Part shown: positions 36,740-45,940 of the stretch, one piece after another
Layout of the letters: every line of letters starts with the position of its first letter
Position numbering within the stretch: the stretch's first letter is position 1
Program-made: the position numbers and the translations under genes
The notes under the pieces: model-generated
Database searches by the model: none
What the model saw: only the letters and a program-made list of their open reading frames with translations
Told to the model about the DNA's origin: nothing
Assembly: GCA_947497985.1 (NCBI GenBank)
Contig: CANMIX010000010.1
Location: 118,670-182,669 of the forward strand
Direction: 5' to 3'
Length of the DNA stretch: 64,000 bases
DNA from: an uncultured Paracoccaceae bacterium
GTDB taxonomy: Bacteria > Pseudomonadota > Alphaproteobacteria > Rhodobacterales > Rhodobacteraceae

Positions 36740-36832
36740 AACTCGCAGTTAATCACGATGTTTCAGTCTGTCCACAAGGATGTGACGTCCTGTGCAGGTG
36801 ACCTTTTGAAATTCGGTGGTTAAGTGTAGCGC

Positions 36833-37585
36833 ATGTTTGGAATTGATATCATCGACGCGGGCCTCTTGCCCGCCATGCTGGTGGCGCTGTTTGGCGGCCT
36901 TATCAGCTTCTTGTCGCCCTGTGTGCTGCCAATTGTGCCGCCCTATCTGGCCTATATGAGCGGCGTGTCCATCAACGAGATGCAAGGCACCACAGCCGCG
37001 CGACGCAAGGCGATAATTGCGGCGCTGTTTTTTGTGCTGGGCCTGTCGACGGTGTTCATTCTGCTGGGCTTTACCGCATCAGCCTTTGGCGCATTTGTGC
37101 TGCAGAACCAACAGCTGTTCGCACAGGTGTCGGGTGTCATCGTCATCATCTTTGGCCTGCATTTCCTGTCGATCTTTCGTATTCCGCTGTTGGATCGCGA
37201 GGCACGGATGGACGCCGGGAAGTCCGGCGGCTCGGCCCTTGGTGCTTATGTCTTGGGGCTGGCCTTTGCCTTTGGCTGGACGCCTTGCATTGGTCCGCAA
37301 CTGGGCGCGATCCTGTCGCTTGCCGCCTCCGAGGGGTCGGTGTCCCGGGGCACTGTTTTGCTGGGGGTCTATGCGATGGGCCTTGGCGTGCCATTCCTTT
37401 TGGCCGCGATCTTCTTGAACCGGTCGATGGTTTTGATGAATAAGCTGAAACGCCACATGGGTGTGATCGAAAAAGTCATGGGCGGGTTGCTTCTGTTTGT
37501 AGGCTTTATGCTGGTCACCGGATTGTTCGCGACCTTCAGCTGGTGGTTGTTGGAAACCTTCCCGGCACTGGCCGTGCTCGGCTGA
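36833..37585 (+). CDS. ccdA: Cytochrome c biogenesis protein CcdA
   Basis: 250 residues with six membrane segments. It moves reducing power from cytoplasmic thioredoxin across the inner membrane to periplasmic thiol proteins of cytochrome c maturation. Both redox Cys are visible: LISFLSPCVLPIVPPYLAY in TM1 and AFGWTPCIGPQLGAIL in TM4. The start ATG at 36833 leaves 93 bp to the divergent sulfur carrier gene. A strong terminator follows, so it is probably monocistronic. Confidence 0.93.
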   Translation: MFGIDIIDAGLLPAMLVALFGGLISFLSPCVLPIVPPYLAYMSGVSINEMQGTTAARRKAIIAALFFVLGLSTVFILLGFTASAFGAFVLQNQQLFAQVSGVIVIIFGLHFLSIFRIPLLDREARMDAGKSGGSALGAYVLGLAFAFGWTPCIGPQLGAILSLAASEGSVSRGTVLLGVYAMGLGVPFLLAAIFLNRSMVLMNKLKRHMGVIEKVMGGLLLFVGFMLVTGLFATFSWWLLETFPALAVLG

Positions 37586-37610
37586 TCTGCAAGACATCGT
37601 AAAACCTGTG

Positions 37611-37631
37611 AAGGCCCCCACGCGGGGCCTT
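37611..37631 (+). terminator. Rho-independent terminator-type hairpin after ccdA
   Basis: AAGGCCCC (37611-37618) and GGGGCCTT (37624-37631) pair perfectly around CACGC. The following T run is short (ACTCTT), so termination may be partial before the next gene. Confidence 0.75.
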
Positions 37632-37653
37632 ACTCTTGCCAGATTGGCGGATT

Positions 37654-38952
37654 ATGCTTGGTGAGAATAATCGTTTTACCAGTGAGCAGAGCGTGACCGG
37701 ACAGGCAACTGCGGATCCATCCAGTAAAATTGTGCGCAGGCGGCGGGTGTTTTACATCCCCGGCTACGATCCGATTCATCCCCGTCGATACCGTGAGCTG
37801 TATCGCAAGGAAGGCACAGCCCAGGCTGAGATTTCTGACTACAGCCTGACCCTGACGCCCGGATCGACGGACGGCGCCTTTGGCTGGCATGTCTCCTCTC
37901 AGATCGCGGATGACACGGTTGAGACCGAGATGGAGGTCATGGTCTGGTCGGACATCGTGCGTGACAGTATGGATGCCAGTATTGTCGGAACCTATCTGCA
38001 GCTGATCCGCACTGCCTGGATTTACATCACCTCTGGCGCGCTCAGCCGCTTGATGCTGCTGCGCAAAGGACCGGTGATTGCGGCGCTGTATCCGGTGTTG
38101 ATGCTGTTGGTGCAGGCCCTTCTCGCACTGGGATTGGCGGTTCTGGTGCATGAAGCAATTGCAGCTCTCTGGGCGCGGGTGATGTCGGTTGGTTTGGTGG
38201 CGAACATCATTGGATGGAGCGCAGGCGGGTTTATCGGCGCGCGGCTGCTGCACTGGTTCAAGCGGTTGGATAACAAGTTCTTTGCCTATTACCTGATGCA
38301 TGATTACGCCTATTCCGCCGCCTCGAAAGGGGAGAACCCGCCCGAGTTGGAGGCGCGGATGGATGCTTTCAGAACCCGCATTCGTCTTGCGCTGGAAAAC
38401 CCCGATTTGGACGAAGTGCTGGTCGTTGGTCATTCCTCCGGCGCACATGTCGGGGTGAGCGTTCTGGCCGATCTCTTGCGGCAAGGGGTGCCAGAAGATG
38501 CGCCGATCTTGTCGTTTCTGAGTCTGGGGCAGGTGGTGCCAATGGTGTCGTTCCTGCCGCGCGCTGCACGGCTGCGCCGGGATCTGCAATACTTGTCGCT
38601 TCAGGACCAAATGGCCTGGGTGGATGTGACGGCACCGGGGGATGGTTGCGCCTTTGCTCTGTGTGATCCTGTTGCCGTGAGCGGAGTTGCCACTGCGCAA
38701 AAGCGCTGGCCACTGGTCATTTCGGCCGCCTTTACCCAAACGCTCAGCCCGGCGCGTTGGTCCGAACTGCGCTGGCGGTTTTTTCGGCTGCATTTCCAAT
38801 ATCTTTGTGCGTTTGATCGCCCGCGTGATTATGACTACTTTCAAATCACCGCAGGCGCGCAGACCTTGGGCGCGCGGTACAAAGACCGCAAGCCTTCGCC
38901 TGCACGCATTGATGTGCAGGCTTCAAAATATACCTCTATGGCATTGGAATGA
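37654..38952 (+). CDS. Alpha/beta-hydrolase-like integral membrane protein
   Basis: 432 residues from the ATG at 37654; a TTG six codons upstream is less likely. The first 115 residues contain VFYIPGYDPIHPRRY, as at the start of an alpha/beta hydrolase. Two or three membrane segments follow (about 140-210), and then LDEVLVVGHSSGAHVGVSVL, in which GHSSG is the nucleophile elbow (GxSxG, about residue 265). It may be a membrane lipase or esterase, but no family is certain. The stop overlaps the P450 start by 4 nt (ATGA), so the two products probably act together. Confidence 0.65.
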   Translation: MLGENNRFTSEQSVTGQATADPSSKIVRRRRVFYIPGYDPIHPRRYRELYRKEGTAQAEISDYSLTLTPGSTDGAFGWHVSSQIADDTVETEMEVMVWSDIVRDSMDASIVGTYLQLIRTAWIYITSGALSRLMLLRKGPVIAALYPVLMLLVQALLALGLAVLVHEAIAALWARVMSVGLVANIIGWSAGGFIGARLLHWFKRLDNKFFAYYLMHDYAYSAASKGENPPELEARMDAFRTRIRLALENPDLDEVLVVGHSSGAHVGVSVLADLLRQGVPEDAPILSFLSLGQVVPMVSFLPRAARLRRDLQYLSLQDQMAWVDVTAPGDGCAFALCDPVAVSGVATAQKRWPLVISAAFTQTLSPARWSELRWRFFRLHFQYLCAFDRPRDYDYFQITAGAQTLGARYKDRKPSPARIDVQASKYTSMALE

Positions 38953-40343
38953 CATCAGAAATACCCTTGCCACCAAAGCCACCCGCGCGTGCTGAACGGG
39001 TGTCGCTGTGGCGTTATGCCAAACTTTTTCGCCAGGATATTCTGTCGGCGCAGCCTGCACGCCTGTATCGGGCGTGGATGGCTGAGTTTCGCACGCCGTT
39101 TTTTCGATCTTACCTGATGAACCAGCCCGACCTGGTGGATACGGTGCTGCGCAAGCGGCCTGATGATTTCCCCAAATCCGACCGGATCGCCGAAGGACTG
39201 CGACCGTTGTTGGGGCAGTCTGTCTTTGTCACCAATGGGGATCAGTGGAAACGCCAACGCCGCATTATCGATCCGGCCTTTGAAGGGGGGCGGCTCAAGG
39301 AGAGTTTTGGCGCGATGTTCGCCGCCGGAGAGGCCGGTCTTGCACGTCTTAAAGGGCAGGGCGATGTGGTCGAAATTGAGGAAGTAACCTCGCATCTCGC
39401 AGCTGATGTGATCTTTCGCACCTTGTTCTCGATCCCGATCGAGCATGAGACCGCATCAGCCGTGTTCTACCGGTTCCGTGACTATCAACGCAGCCAGCCG
39501 ATCATGAACCTGGCGGCCTTTATCCCGATGCCACGCTGGATACCGCGGTTTTTTCGGCGGAGCACCCGTGCAAATGCCGCAGAGATCCGCACATTGATCG
39601 CGACGCTGACACATGCACGCCAGGATGAGATTGCGGCTGGTACCGCACCGGATGATCTGGCGACCAAGATCATGACAACACGTGACCCCGAAACGGGGGA
39701 TCTGTTTGATGCGGATGAGATGGTGGATCAGGTTGCGATCTTTTTCCTGGCGGGGCATGAAACCAGCGCCTCGGCCCTGGCTTGGGCGCTGTACCTCATG
39801 GCGCTTTATCCGGAATGGCAAGAGAAGCTGGCCGAAGAGGCGCAGGCCATCACCGGACCGGACTTCAGTGTCGTCTCCAAACTGCGTTTGTCACGCGATG
39901 TGTTCCGAGAGACATTGCGCCTCTATCCGCCGGTGCCGATGATGGTGCGCGAAAGCGCATGTCCCGAACAGTTCAGGGATCGCGATGTGGCAAAGGGATC
40001 GCAAGTTGTCCTAAGCCCGTGGCATCTGCATCGCCATGAACGGTTGTGGGACAATCCGGATGGGTTTGATCCAACACGTTGGCAGACAGAGAATGGCAAG
40101 ACCTGCCAGCGCGAGGCCTTTATTCCGTTTTCCGCCGGATCCCGGGTCTGTACCGGCGCCGGATTTGCCATGGTCGAAGGTGTATTGCTGTTGTCGATGA
40201 TCTTGCGCGATTATCGCGTGGAATACGCGGGCGATGTGCCACCGGTGCCCGTGGCGCATCTGACGGTGCGCTCACAAGACGGGATCAAATTGCGGCTGTC
40301 TCCACGCGTGCCTGCAGGTGACGCAACACATACAGACGAATAG
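38949..40343 (+). CDS. Cytochrome P450
   Basis: 464 residues. All P450 marks are present: the I-helix oxygen motif AGHETSAS (about 266-273), the K-helix ExxR in ETLRLYPP (about 320), the meander FDPTRW, and the heme-Cys loop FSAGSRVCTGAGFAM (Cys at about 401). It is soluble, with no N-terminal anchor, and needs an external ferredoxin or reductase, none of which is nearby. The substrate is unknown; coupling to the hydrolase-like membrane protein suggests a lipid. The 3' end overlaps the convergent small gene at 40285 by 59 bp. Confidence 0.92.
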   Translation: MTSEIPLPPKPPARAERVSLWRYAKLFRQDILSAQPARLYRAWMAEFRTPFFRSYLMNQPDLVDTVLRKRPDDFPKSDRIAEGLRPLLGQSVFVTNGDQWKRQRRIIDPAFEGGRLKESFGAMFAAGEAGLARLKGQGDVVEIEEVTSHLAADVIFRTLFSIPIEHETASAVFYRFRDYQRSQPIMNLAAFIPMPRWIPRFFRRSTRANAAEIRTLIATLTHARQDEIAAGTAPDDLATKIMTTRDPETGDLFDADEMVDQVAIFFLAGHETSASALAWALYLMALYPEWQEKLAEEAQAITGPDFSVVSKLRLSRDVFRETLRLYPPVPMMVRESACPEQFRDRDVAKGSQVVLSPWHLHRHERLWDNPDGFDPTRWQTENGKTCQREAFIPFSAGSRVCTGAGFAMVEGVLLLSMILRDYRVEYAGDVPPVPVAHLTVRSQDGIKLRLSPRVPAGDATHTDE

Positions 40344-40521
40344 CCGAGGCCAGCCCACAATCGGTGCCGCGGGTTTCGTCAATCTCGGCGGCCAGCTCGT
40401 TTATGGGGCGGCCGTATTGGGTTGCGATCTGACGAAAGGCATTCCAGAACTCATCCTCAAGCGAGACCGAGGTGCGGTGTCCGCGTAGTGTCAGCGAGTG
40501 TTTCTTGGGGCGCAGGCTCAT
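40285..40521 (-). CDS. Ribbon-helix-helix DNA-binding protein
   Basis: 78 residues from the ATG at 40521 (MSLRPKKHSLTLRGHRTSVS), which overlaps the stop of the preceding small gene (ATGA). The RHH_4-type pattern SLTLRGHRTSVSLEDEFWNAF and the following INELAAEIDETRG are clear, giving a small dimeric DNA-binding protein. Its last 59 bp run antisense to the 3' end of the P450 gene. The target is unknown. Confidence 0.82.
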   Translation of the reverse strand: MSLRPKKHSLTLRGHRTSVSLEDEFWNAFRQIATQYGRPINELAAEIDETRGTDCGLASAIRLYVLRHLQARVETAAI

Positions 40522-40697
40522 GTGTCGTCGGTTTTGTGATTGTCCAGATCGCGCCGCAGCTTCTCGATCTTGGCGGTCTCCAACGATTTCTCGGATTTGC
40601 TGCGGCCAAACTTGGCGGCATTTGCGTCGGCCTGCGTCTTTTGATCGGCGCGGGCGCGGGTTTTGCGAAAGCGGTTCAGGTTCACGATCTCTGCCAT
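40518..40697 (-). CDS. DUF4169 family small protein
   Basis: 59 residues from the ATG at 40697 (MAEIVNLNRFRKTRARADQK). Highly charged and helical, with the NLNRFRK start that defines DUF4169. It has no known function. It lies directly after fumC in the same direction and is translationally coupled to the ribbon-helix-helix gene. A longer open frame upstream crosses into the fumC terminator and is rejected. Confidence 0.75.
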   Translation of the reverse strand: MAEIVNLNRFRKTRARADQKTQADANAAKFGRSKSEKSLETAKIEKLRRDLDNHKTDDT

Positions 40698-40751
40698 ATC
40701 CACAGCATAACCGAGGAGGGGACGCAAAATCCAGCACTTAGGCGGCAAAGA

Positions 40752-40779
40752 AAAAGCCCGGAGTGATGCCCGGGCTTTT
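40752..40779 (-). terminator. Rho-independent terminator of fumC, bidirectional
   Basis: AAAAGCCCGG (40752-40761) pairs with CCGGGCTTTT (40770-40779) around an 8-nt loop. On the minus strand it ends in TTTTT and follows the fumC stop closely. Confidence 0.88.
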
Positions 40780-40802
40780 GCGTGTCATAATTGAACGCGA
40801 AA

Positions 40803-42197
40803 TCAGGCTTTGGGGCCGATCATCTGTTCGGGGCGGACCACGGCGTCAAAGGTTTCGGCGTCCACAAAGCCAAGCGCGATGGCTTCTTCTTTGAGGGTGG
40901 TGCCGTTTTTGTGCGCGGTCTTGGCAACTTTGGTCGCGTTGTCATAGCCGATGGTTGGCGCCAGTGCGGTTACCAGCATCAGCGACTCTTTCATCAGCTT
41001 GTCGATGCGCGGTTCGTTGGCTTTGATGCCGTTCAGCATACGTTCAGTGAAGCTGTCCGCAACGTCGCCCAACAGCTGCATGGATTGCAGCAGGTTGTAA
41101 GACATCATTGGGTTATAGACGTTCAGTTCAAAGTGACCCTGGCTGCCTGCAAATGTCATCGCGGCGTTGTTGCCCATGACATGCGCTGCAACTTGGGTCA
41201 TCGCCTCGGCCTGTGTCGGGTTCACCTTGCCCGGCATGATCGAGGAACCCGGCTCGTTTTCCGGCAGGATCAGTTCGCCCAGACCGGAACGCGGGCCAGA
41301 ACCCAGGAAACGGATGTCGTTGGCGATTTTGTACATCGAACCTGCAACAGTCGCCAATGCACCGGACATAAAGACCATCGCGTCATGGGCGGCGAGCGCT
41401 TCGAATTTGTTGGGGGCGGTGACAAAGGGCAGGCCGGTGATTTCAGCCATGTTTGCCGCAACAGTTTCACCCCAACCCGGGGCGGTGTTCAGGCCGGTGC
41501 CGACAGCGGTGCCGCCTTGTGCCAGCTCATAGATGCCGGGGAGGGCGGCCTCAACACGGGCAATACCCTGGCGGATCTGGTGGGCATAGCCGCCAAATTC
41601 CTGACCCAGTGTCAGCGGGGTCGCGTCCTGGGTGTGAGTACGACCGATCTTGATGATGTCTTTAAACTCTTCCGACTTTGCTTCCAGACCTTCGGCCAGT
41701 TTGGTGAGGCCCGGCAGCAGGACGTCGCGCACGGTCATCGCAGCCGCGATATGCATCGCAGTCGGGAAAGTGTCGTTTGAGGACTGACCCATGTTGCAAT
41801 GGTCATTCGGGTGAACCGGGTCTTTGGAGCCGATAACGCCGCCAAGGATTTCGATCGCGCGGTTTGCGATGACCTCGTTGGAGTTCATGTTGGACTGGGT
41901 ACCGGACCCGGTCTGCCAGACAACCAGTGGGAAGTTGTCGTCGAATTTGCCTTCAAAGACTTCGCCGGCGGCCTGGATCACGGCATCCGCGATCTTGGCG
42001 TCCATTTTGCCGTTGGCTTTGTTCGCCATTGCGCAGGCTTTCTTGATCACACCCAGCGCGCGCACGATGGCGACGGGCTGTTTTTCCCAACCAATGGGGA
42101 AGTTCATGATCGAGCGCTGCGTCTGTGCGCCCCAATATTTCTCTGCAGGAACTTCAAGCGGGCCAAAGCTGTCTGTTTCGGTGCGGGTTTCGGACAT
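40803..42197 (-). CDS. fumC: Fumarate hydratase class II
   Basis: 464 residues from the ATG at 42197 ([26 protein letters not shown] upstream). It interconverts fumarate and malate in the TCA cycle as an iron-free homotetramer. The fumarase/aspartase signature [13 protein letters not shown] is present, with the catalytic region [20 protein letters not shown] and [21 protein letters not shown] frame 21 codons longer lacks a ribosome site. Two small genes follow in the same direction after the terminator. Confidence 0.97.
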   Translation of the reverse strand: MSETRTETDSFGPLEVPAEKYWGAQTQRSIMNFPIGWEKQPVAIVRALGVIKKACAMANKANGKMDAKIADAVIQAAGEVFEGKFDDNFPLVVWQTGSGTQSNMNSNEVIANRAIEILGGVIGSKDPVHPNDHCNMGQSSNDTFPTAMHIAAAMTVRDVLLPGLTKLAEGLEAKSEEFKDIIKIGRTHTQDATPLTLGQEFGGYAHQIRQGIARVEAALPGIYELAQGGTAVGTGLNTAPGWGETVAANMAEITGLPFVTAPNKFEALAAHDAMVFMSGALATVAGSMYKIANDIRFLGSGPRSGLGELILPENEPGSSIMPGKVNPTQAEAMTQVAAHVMGNNAAMTFAGSQGHFELNVYNPMMSYNLLQSMQLLGDVADSFTERMLNGIKANEPRIDKLMKESLMLVTALAPTIGYDNATKVAKTAHKNGTTLKEEAIALGFVDAETFDAVVRPEQMIGPKA

Positions 42198-42394
42198 GGT
42201 GTCTCTCTCCGTCTGGTAAACCGTCCCAGAGGCTTTAGCGCAGGGGGGCACGCGGTTCAATTGGCTAGCGTAGAATTGACGAGTAGCTAGCGCTCACAAA
42301 GTCACGGAAACCTTTTCAAAACGGGTTTTGAGACATACATAGCAACGTAAGACATCGCAAATTTCTTGCGATCTGCGCAAAATGGGCAAAGTTG
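42198..42394. promoter_or_regulatory. fumC / hypothetical gene divergent region with two dyads
   Basis: TCAAAACGGGTTTTGA (42316-42331) has 7-bp perfect arms with a 2-nt centre. ATCGCAA-N5-TTGCGAT (42354-42372) has 7-bp perfect arms and ends 22 nt before the plus-strand ATG. A GCTAGC-containing sequence is also repeated near 42262-42292. These look like operators; no local regulator is evident. Confidence 0.5.
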
Positions 42395-43015
42395 ATGGAA
42401 CCGAACGTTCAAATAGCTGCAATCAATGATTTGTCGTTGACCAGAAGCCGGGCGGTTCTGACCGGTTTCTTTGCCCTGTGTGTCGCTTGTCTTTTGCTGC
42501 TGGTGCCCGGGCAGGCGCTGGCGCAGAAGTACGGTGAAAAAGCTGCACCAGAGCTTGTGCGGTTTTTTGGATCCTACACGGGATCGGCAGAGGTCACACG
42601 CGCCAATGGTGAAGTTGAAGACCGCAATATGCAGGTTGAGATCCGCGAAGCCGGGCAGGGGTTCTGGGTCAAATGGACCACGCAGCGTATGAAATCTGGC
42701 GGCAAGGTCTCTGCCAAAAGCTATGACATTTTGTTTGAACCCGGCGGGCGCGGCGATTTGTATTCAGCCGCGATGCGCCAAAATGTGTTTGGCCACGCTG
42801 TGCCGCTGGATCCGTTAAAAGGCGAGCCCTATGTTTGGGCACGTCTGGTCGAAGATACGCTGACGGTGTTTTCATTGTTCATCGACGCCAATGGCGACTA
42901 CGAGATGCAGCAATATGACCGTACTTTGGTAGAAGGCGGGATGGATTTGCACTTTTCCTCCCACCGCAATGGGTTCCCCCGGCTGGAGACGCGGAGCTTT
43001 CTAGAGCGAGATTGA
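42395..43015 (+). CDS. Secreted conserved protein, unknown function
   Basis: 206 residues. The signal peptide is long: the hydrophobic core lies at about 22-40 (VLTGFFALCVACLLLLVPG) and cleavage is likely after QALAQ. The mature protein has a beta-rich pattern with SYTGSAEVTRANGEVEDRNM, FWVKWTT and FEPGGRGDLYSA, resembling a lipocalin-like barrel, though this is only an impression. It follows two dyads and is divergent from fumC. The neighbours give no function. Confidence 0.65.
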   Translation: MEPNVQIAAINDLSLTRSRAVLTGFFALCVACLLLLVPGQALAQKYGEKAAPELVRFFGSYTGSAEVTRANGEVEDRNMQVEIREAGQGFWVKWTTQRMKSGGKVSAKSYDILFEPGGRGDLYSAAMRQNVFGHAVPLDPLKGEPYVWARLVEDTLTVFSLFIDANGDYEMQQYDRTLVEGGMDLHFSSHRNGFPRLETRSFLERD

Positions 43016-43039
43016 TCGCCGCAGGTTTTGGGACACGAA

Positions 43040-43066
43040 AAAGGGGCACGCTAGGCGCACCCCTTT
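43040..43066 (+). terminator. Hairpin between convergent genes
   Basis: AAAGGGG (43040-43046) and CCCCTTT (43060-43066) form the base of a stem with an inner pairing (GC...GC) around CTAG. It serves the plus-strand gene ending at 43015 and probably the minus-strand SspB gene too. Confidence 0.7.
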
Positions 43067-43114
43067 GTGAAACAGACTGTTTTGCAAGATCGTGAGACAG
43101 ACAGTGACCCGTTT

Positions 43115-43603
43115 TTATTTACGGAAACTGTCGAGCGAGACCACGTCCGCATCCTTGTTCGGGGCGTCCGCCTCGGGCTCCTCATTGACTTCAATCTCGT
43201 CTTCTTCGGTGACCTCATAGAGGGTTGGGCCATCGTCGTCTTCGTCGTCTTCCGCGCTCTCAAACCGCAGGCCGAATTCAACGGACGGATCCACAAAGGT
43301 GCGCACCGCGTCAAATGGAATATACAGTGGCTCAGGATTGTCGCCAAAGTTCAGTGTGATCGAGAAACCCGCATCATCAACCACAAGATTTTCGAACCAA
43401 TGCTGCACAACAATGGTCATTTCGCCGGGATAGCGGTCCGAGAGCCACTGAGCGATCTGAACATCGGGTTGGTTGGTATCAAACGTTATGAAAAAGTGAT
43501 GGTTGCCCGGCAGACCATTCTCGCCCACGTCTTCGAGGACGGTTTTGATCAGGTTGCGCATGGCGGCATGCATCAGATTTCCATAATCGATTTCGCCGGT
43601 CAT
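43115..43603 (-). CDS. sspB: SspB-type ClpXP adaptor
   Basis: 162 residues. The N-terminal substrate-binding domain (EIDYGNLMHAAMRNLIKTVL, FFITFDTNQPDVQIAQWLSD) is followed by a long acidic linker and a C-terminal hydrophobic-basic tail (VVSLDSFRK) that should dock on ClpX. In alphaproteobacteria this SspB-alpha delivers ssrA-tagged proteins to ClpXP; the ssrA gene itself lies about 3 kb away in this window. The start is fixed by conservation. It is convergent with the secreted protein gene. Confidence 0.9.
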   Translation of the reverse strand: MTGEIDYGNLMHAAMRNLIKTVLEDVGENGLPGNHHFFITFDTNQPDVQIAQWLSDRYPGEMTIVVQHWFENLVVDDAGFSITLNFGDNPEPLYIPFDAVRTFVDPSVEFGLRFESAEDDEDDDGPTLYEVTEEDEIEVNEEPEADAPNKDADVVSLDSFRK

Positions 43604-43698
43604 AGAGTGTTCCCTTGCTCTTTTTCACAAGCATAGCCGAATTTTGGGGAAACTAAAGAGATTGCGCAGCGATGCAGCATTTTTTTCCACAGGGTATT

Positions 43699-44985
43699 TT
43701 ATGTAAACAGTGGAAGCCTTTGCAGCGCAATCGCCAGTCCCGCCATCAAAGGAAGAAGTAGAAACAGATTGCCACGCAGCAGCTTGTGAAACACCGGCGC
43801 CAGCAGGACCAGCAGTAGTGACAAGAGGTTCAAGCTGGACCACTCGGGCAGGCTGAACTGCAACAGGCCACGCTCCATTCGGATGACGGTGTCAAACAGG
43901 ATGGAAATGGCAAACCACAGCGACAGGTTGAGGATGACACCCACCACAGTGGCGGTAATTGCCTTGAGAGCCGCATTTAGACGCGGGATGGATGTCAGCC
44001 GTTCTACAAAAGGCGCGGCGGCAAAAATCCACAGAAAACAGGGCACAAAGGTCGCCCATAACGCGGTGATCCCGGCAGCGATGGCGAGGGTGGCTCCACC
44101 GATTTGCGCGCCGGTCAACATGGCAACAAATTGCGTGACCAGGATCAGCGGGCCAGGTGTGGTTTCAGCCAGCCCCAGCGCATCCACCATCTGTCCAGAG
44201 GAGATCCAGCCATGATCCTGCACCACGGTTTGGGTCATATAAGACAAAACAGCATAGGCGCCGCCAAAGGTGACCACCGCCAGCTTGGCAAAGAACCAGC
44301 CGATCGAGGCGAGAACGGGTGTACCCCAGAACGTCAAAGCCGCCAGCGGAACCAGCCACAACGCGGCCCAAAAGCTGGTCCGGGCAAGATGCAGGGGCAG
44401 CGAGGTCGCCGATGGCGCGGGGTCCGGTATCGGGGCGGATTGGCCGTTAATCGCAAACCACGCAGGCAAAGCCGCGCCGATCATCGCACTGACGGCGATT
44501 ACGACGGGGAACGGCAGGTCAAGGAAGAACAACGCCACAAAGCCAAACAGCGAGAAAAGCCCATCCAAGGGGCGGTGCAGTGCTTTTTGGCTCAGCTTCC
44601 ACAGCGCCTTTAACACGATCATGATAACGGCCGCTTTGATGCCAACAAATCCCGCAGCCACATGAGGTTGAGTGCCAAAGGTGACGTAAAGCCACAAGAG
44701 TGCTGCAATCACGCATGCACCTGGGACAACAAATAACGCACCGGCCACCAGCCCACCGAGGGTGCCGCGCAGGCGCCACCCGGTATAGGTTGCCAGCTGC
44801 ATGGCTTCGGGACCTGGCAGCAGCATACAGAAGCTGAGACCGCGCAGAAATTGCTCTTCCTTGAGCCAGGGGCGCTTCTCAACCAATTCCTGATGCATCA
44901 AGGCGATTTGCGCGGCCGGGCCGCCAAACGACAACAGGCCGATCCGGCCAAAGACCCGGAACAACTCCGAAAAATGAGGGGACAT
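43699..44985 (-). CDS. chrA: Chromate transporter ChrA
   Basis: 428 residues, the two-CHR-domain form. Each half has about five to six membrane segments; CHR signatures are FRVFGRIGLLSFGGPAAQIA at the N terminus and KLAVVTFGGAYAVLSYM in the second half. It expels chromate from the cytoplasm. It follows the chromate-resistance rhodanese gene by 15 nt, forming one operon on the minus strand. A gap of 95 nt separates it from sspB. Confidence 0.93.
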   Translation of the reverse strand: MSPHFSELFRVFGRIGLLSFGGPAAQIALMHQELVEKRPWLKEEQFLRGLSFCMLLPGPEAMQLATYTGWRLRGTLGGLVAGALFVVPGACVIAALLWLYVTFGTQPHVAAGFVGIKAAVIMIVLKALWKLSQKALHRPLDGLFSLFGFVALFFLDLPFPVVIAVSAMIGAALPAWFAINGQSAPIPDPAPSATSLPLHLARTSFWAALWLVPLAALTFWGTPVLASIGWFFAKLAVVTFGGAYAVLSYMTQTVVQDHGWISSGQMVDALGLAETTPGPLILVTQFVAMLTGAQIGGATLAIAAGITALWATFVPCFLWIFAAAPFVERLTSIPRLNAALKAITATVVGVILNLSLWFAISILFDTVIRMERGLLQFSLPEWSSLNLLSLLLVLLAPVFHKLLRGNLFLLLPLMAGLAIALQRLPLFT

Positions 44986-45000
44986 GTTGTGCTCCAGTCC

Positions 45001-45813
45001 TTAGCCGCGTGTCGTGGGCCAGTCGTGGCCTTCATCATATCCATCGCGCGCCCAACGATAGAGCGCATCGTAAATCTCAAACCCGGCCAGCATTTGTTGC
45101 TGATCGTCTTTGAAACGACGCGACAACCCCACAGAGATTGCCAGAAGACCGGCCGCTGCAGGGGCGAGGTCATGCCTGTTGGTATCCGCAGCACGTACCA
45201 CCAACGCCAGTCGTTCCATGACCGCCGATTTCAAACCAAACTCGTCGATCATTGTATCAAACGTGCAAAACGCGCCGCGATGGCTCCAAAAAACATCTTC
45301 AACGTCAAATGGCGTGGCGGAAAAACGCTCCGCGACGCTTTTGACTTCGGAAGGGGACACAAATAGGAAGCGCGCCTGCGGATCCACGAAACGGCGGATC
45401 AGCCAGGGGCAGGCGATGCGGTCAATCTTGGGACGGTGCCGGGTAACCCAAAGCGTTGTCCCACCCTGTTGAGGAGGGATGGTAGCCAGGGGCACGCGGG
45501 GTGCACCTTCGGTTGCAGCCCAGCCCAGGTTGCCACCTTGCAAGTATTCGGCCGCAATGCCTTCACTGGCAAGCCATGCGGCAAGGCCCTGGCTCAGTTT
45601 TTTGCCCTTTTGGCAGACCAATATAGCCGGCCTCCCGGACAGGCGAGTGATCAGTCCGGGTACATCCGTGTGTTCGTGTCGAAAAGCACCAGGGATAAGG
45701 TAGGGGTCATTTGCAACGTCTTCTGGCAGAGTTACATCCACGATTTGCGGACACTCAGGCGTTCCGATCAATCGCATCAATTGCTTTGGGGTCATTTCAT
45801 TTGGCGCAGGCAT
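45001..45813 (-). CDS. Rhodanese plus ChrB-type chromate resistance protein
   Basis: 270 residues from the ATG at 45813 (AGAGGA 7 nt upstream). The N-terminal rhodanese domain (about 5-110; ILVCQKGKKLSQGLAAWLAS with the active Cys) is fused to a ChrB C-terminal domain (about 120-270; RPKIDRIACPWLIRRFVDPQ, FCTFDTMIDEFGL, RAADTNRHDLAPAAAGLLAI). ChrB-type proteins sense or help detoxify chromate and regulate chrA, which is next in the operon. The rhodanese fusion links sulfur transfer to chromate handling. The frame upstream of 45813 is not supported. Confidence 0.88.
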   Translation of the reverse strand: MPAPNEMTPKQLMRLIGTPECPQIVDVTLPEDVANDPYLIPGAFRHEHTDVPGLITRLSGRPAILVCQKGKKLSQGLAAWLASEGIAAEYLQGGNLGWAATEGAPRVPLATIPPQQGGTTLWVTRHRPKIDRIACPWLIRRFVDPQARFLFVSPSEVKSVAERFSATPFDVEDVFWSHRGAFCTFDTMIDEFGLKSAVMERLALVVRAADTNRHDLAPAAAGLLAISVGLSRRFKDDQQQMLAGFEIYDALYRWARDGYDEGHDWPTTRG

Positions 45814-45940
45814 GCTACATCCTCTGATATCTTGGGGTTTCAGCGGATGCGACTTTGGCTGGCGCCTCACGGGGCGGTCGCATGGGCCCCATGGGCACGA
45901 CAATTTGCAATTGTCACGGCAATGTCAAGTGGCAGCTGTG

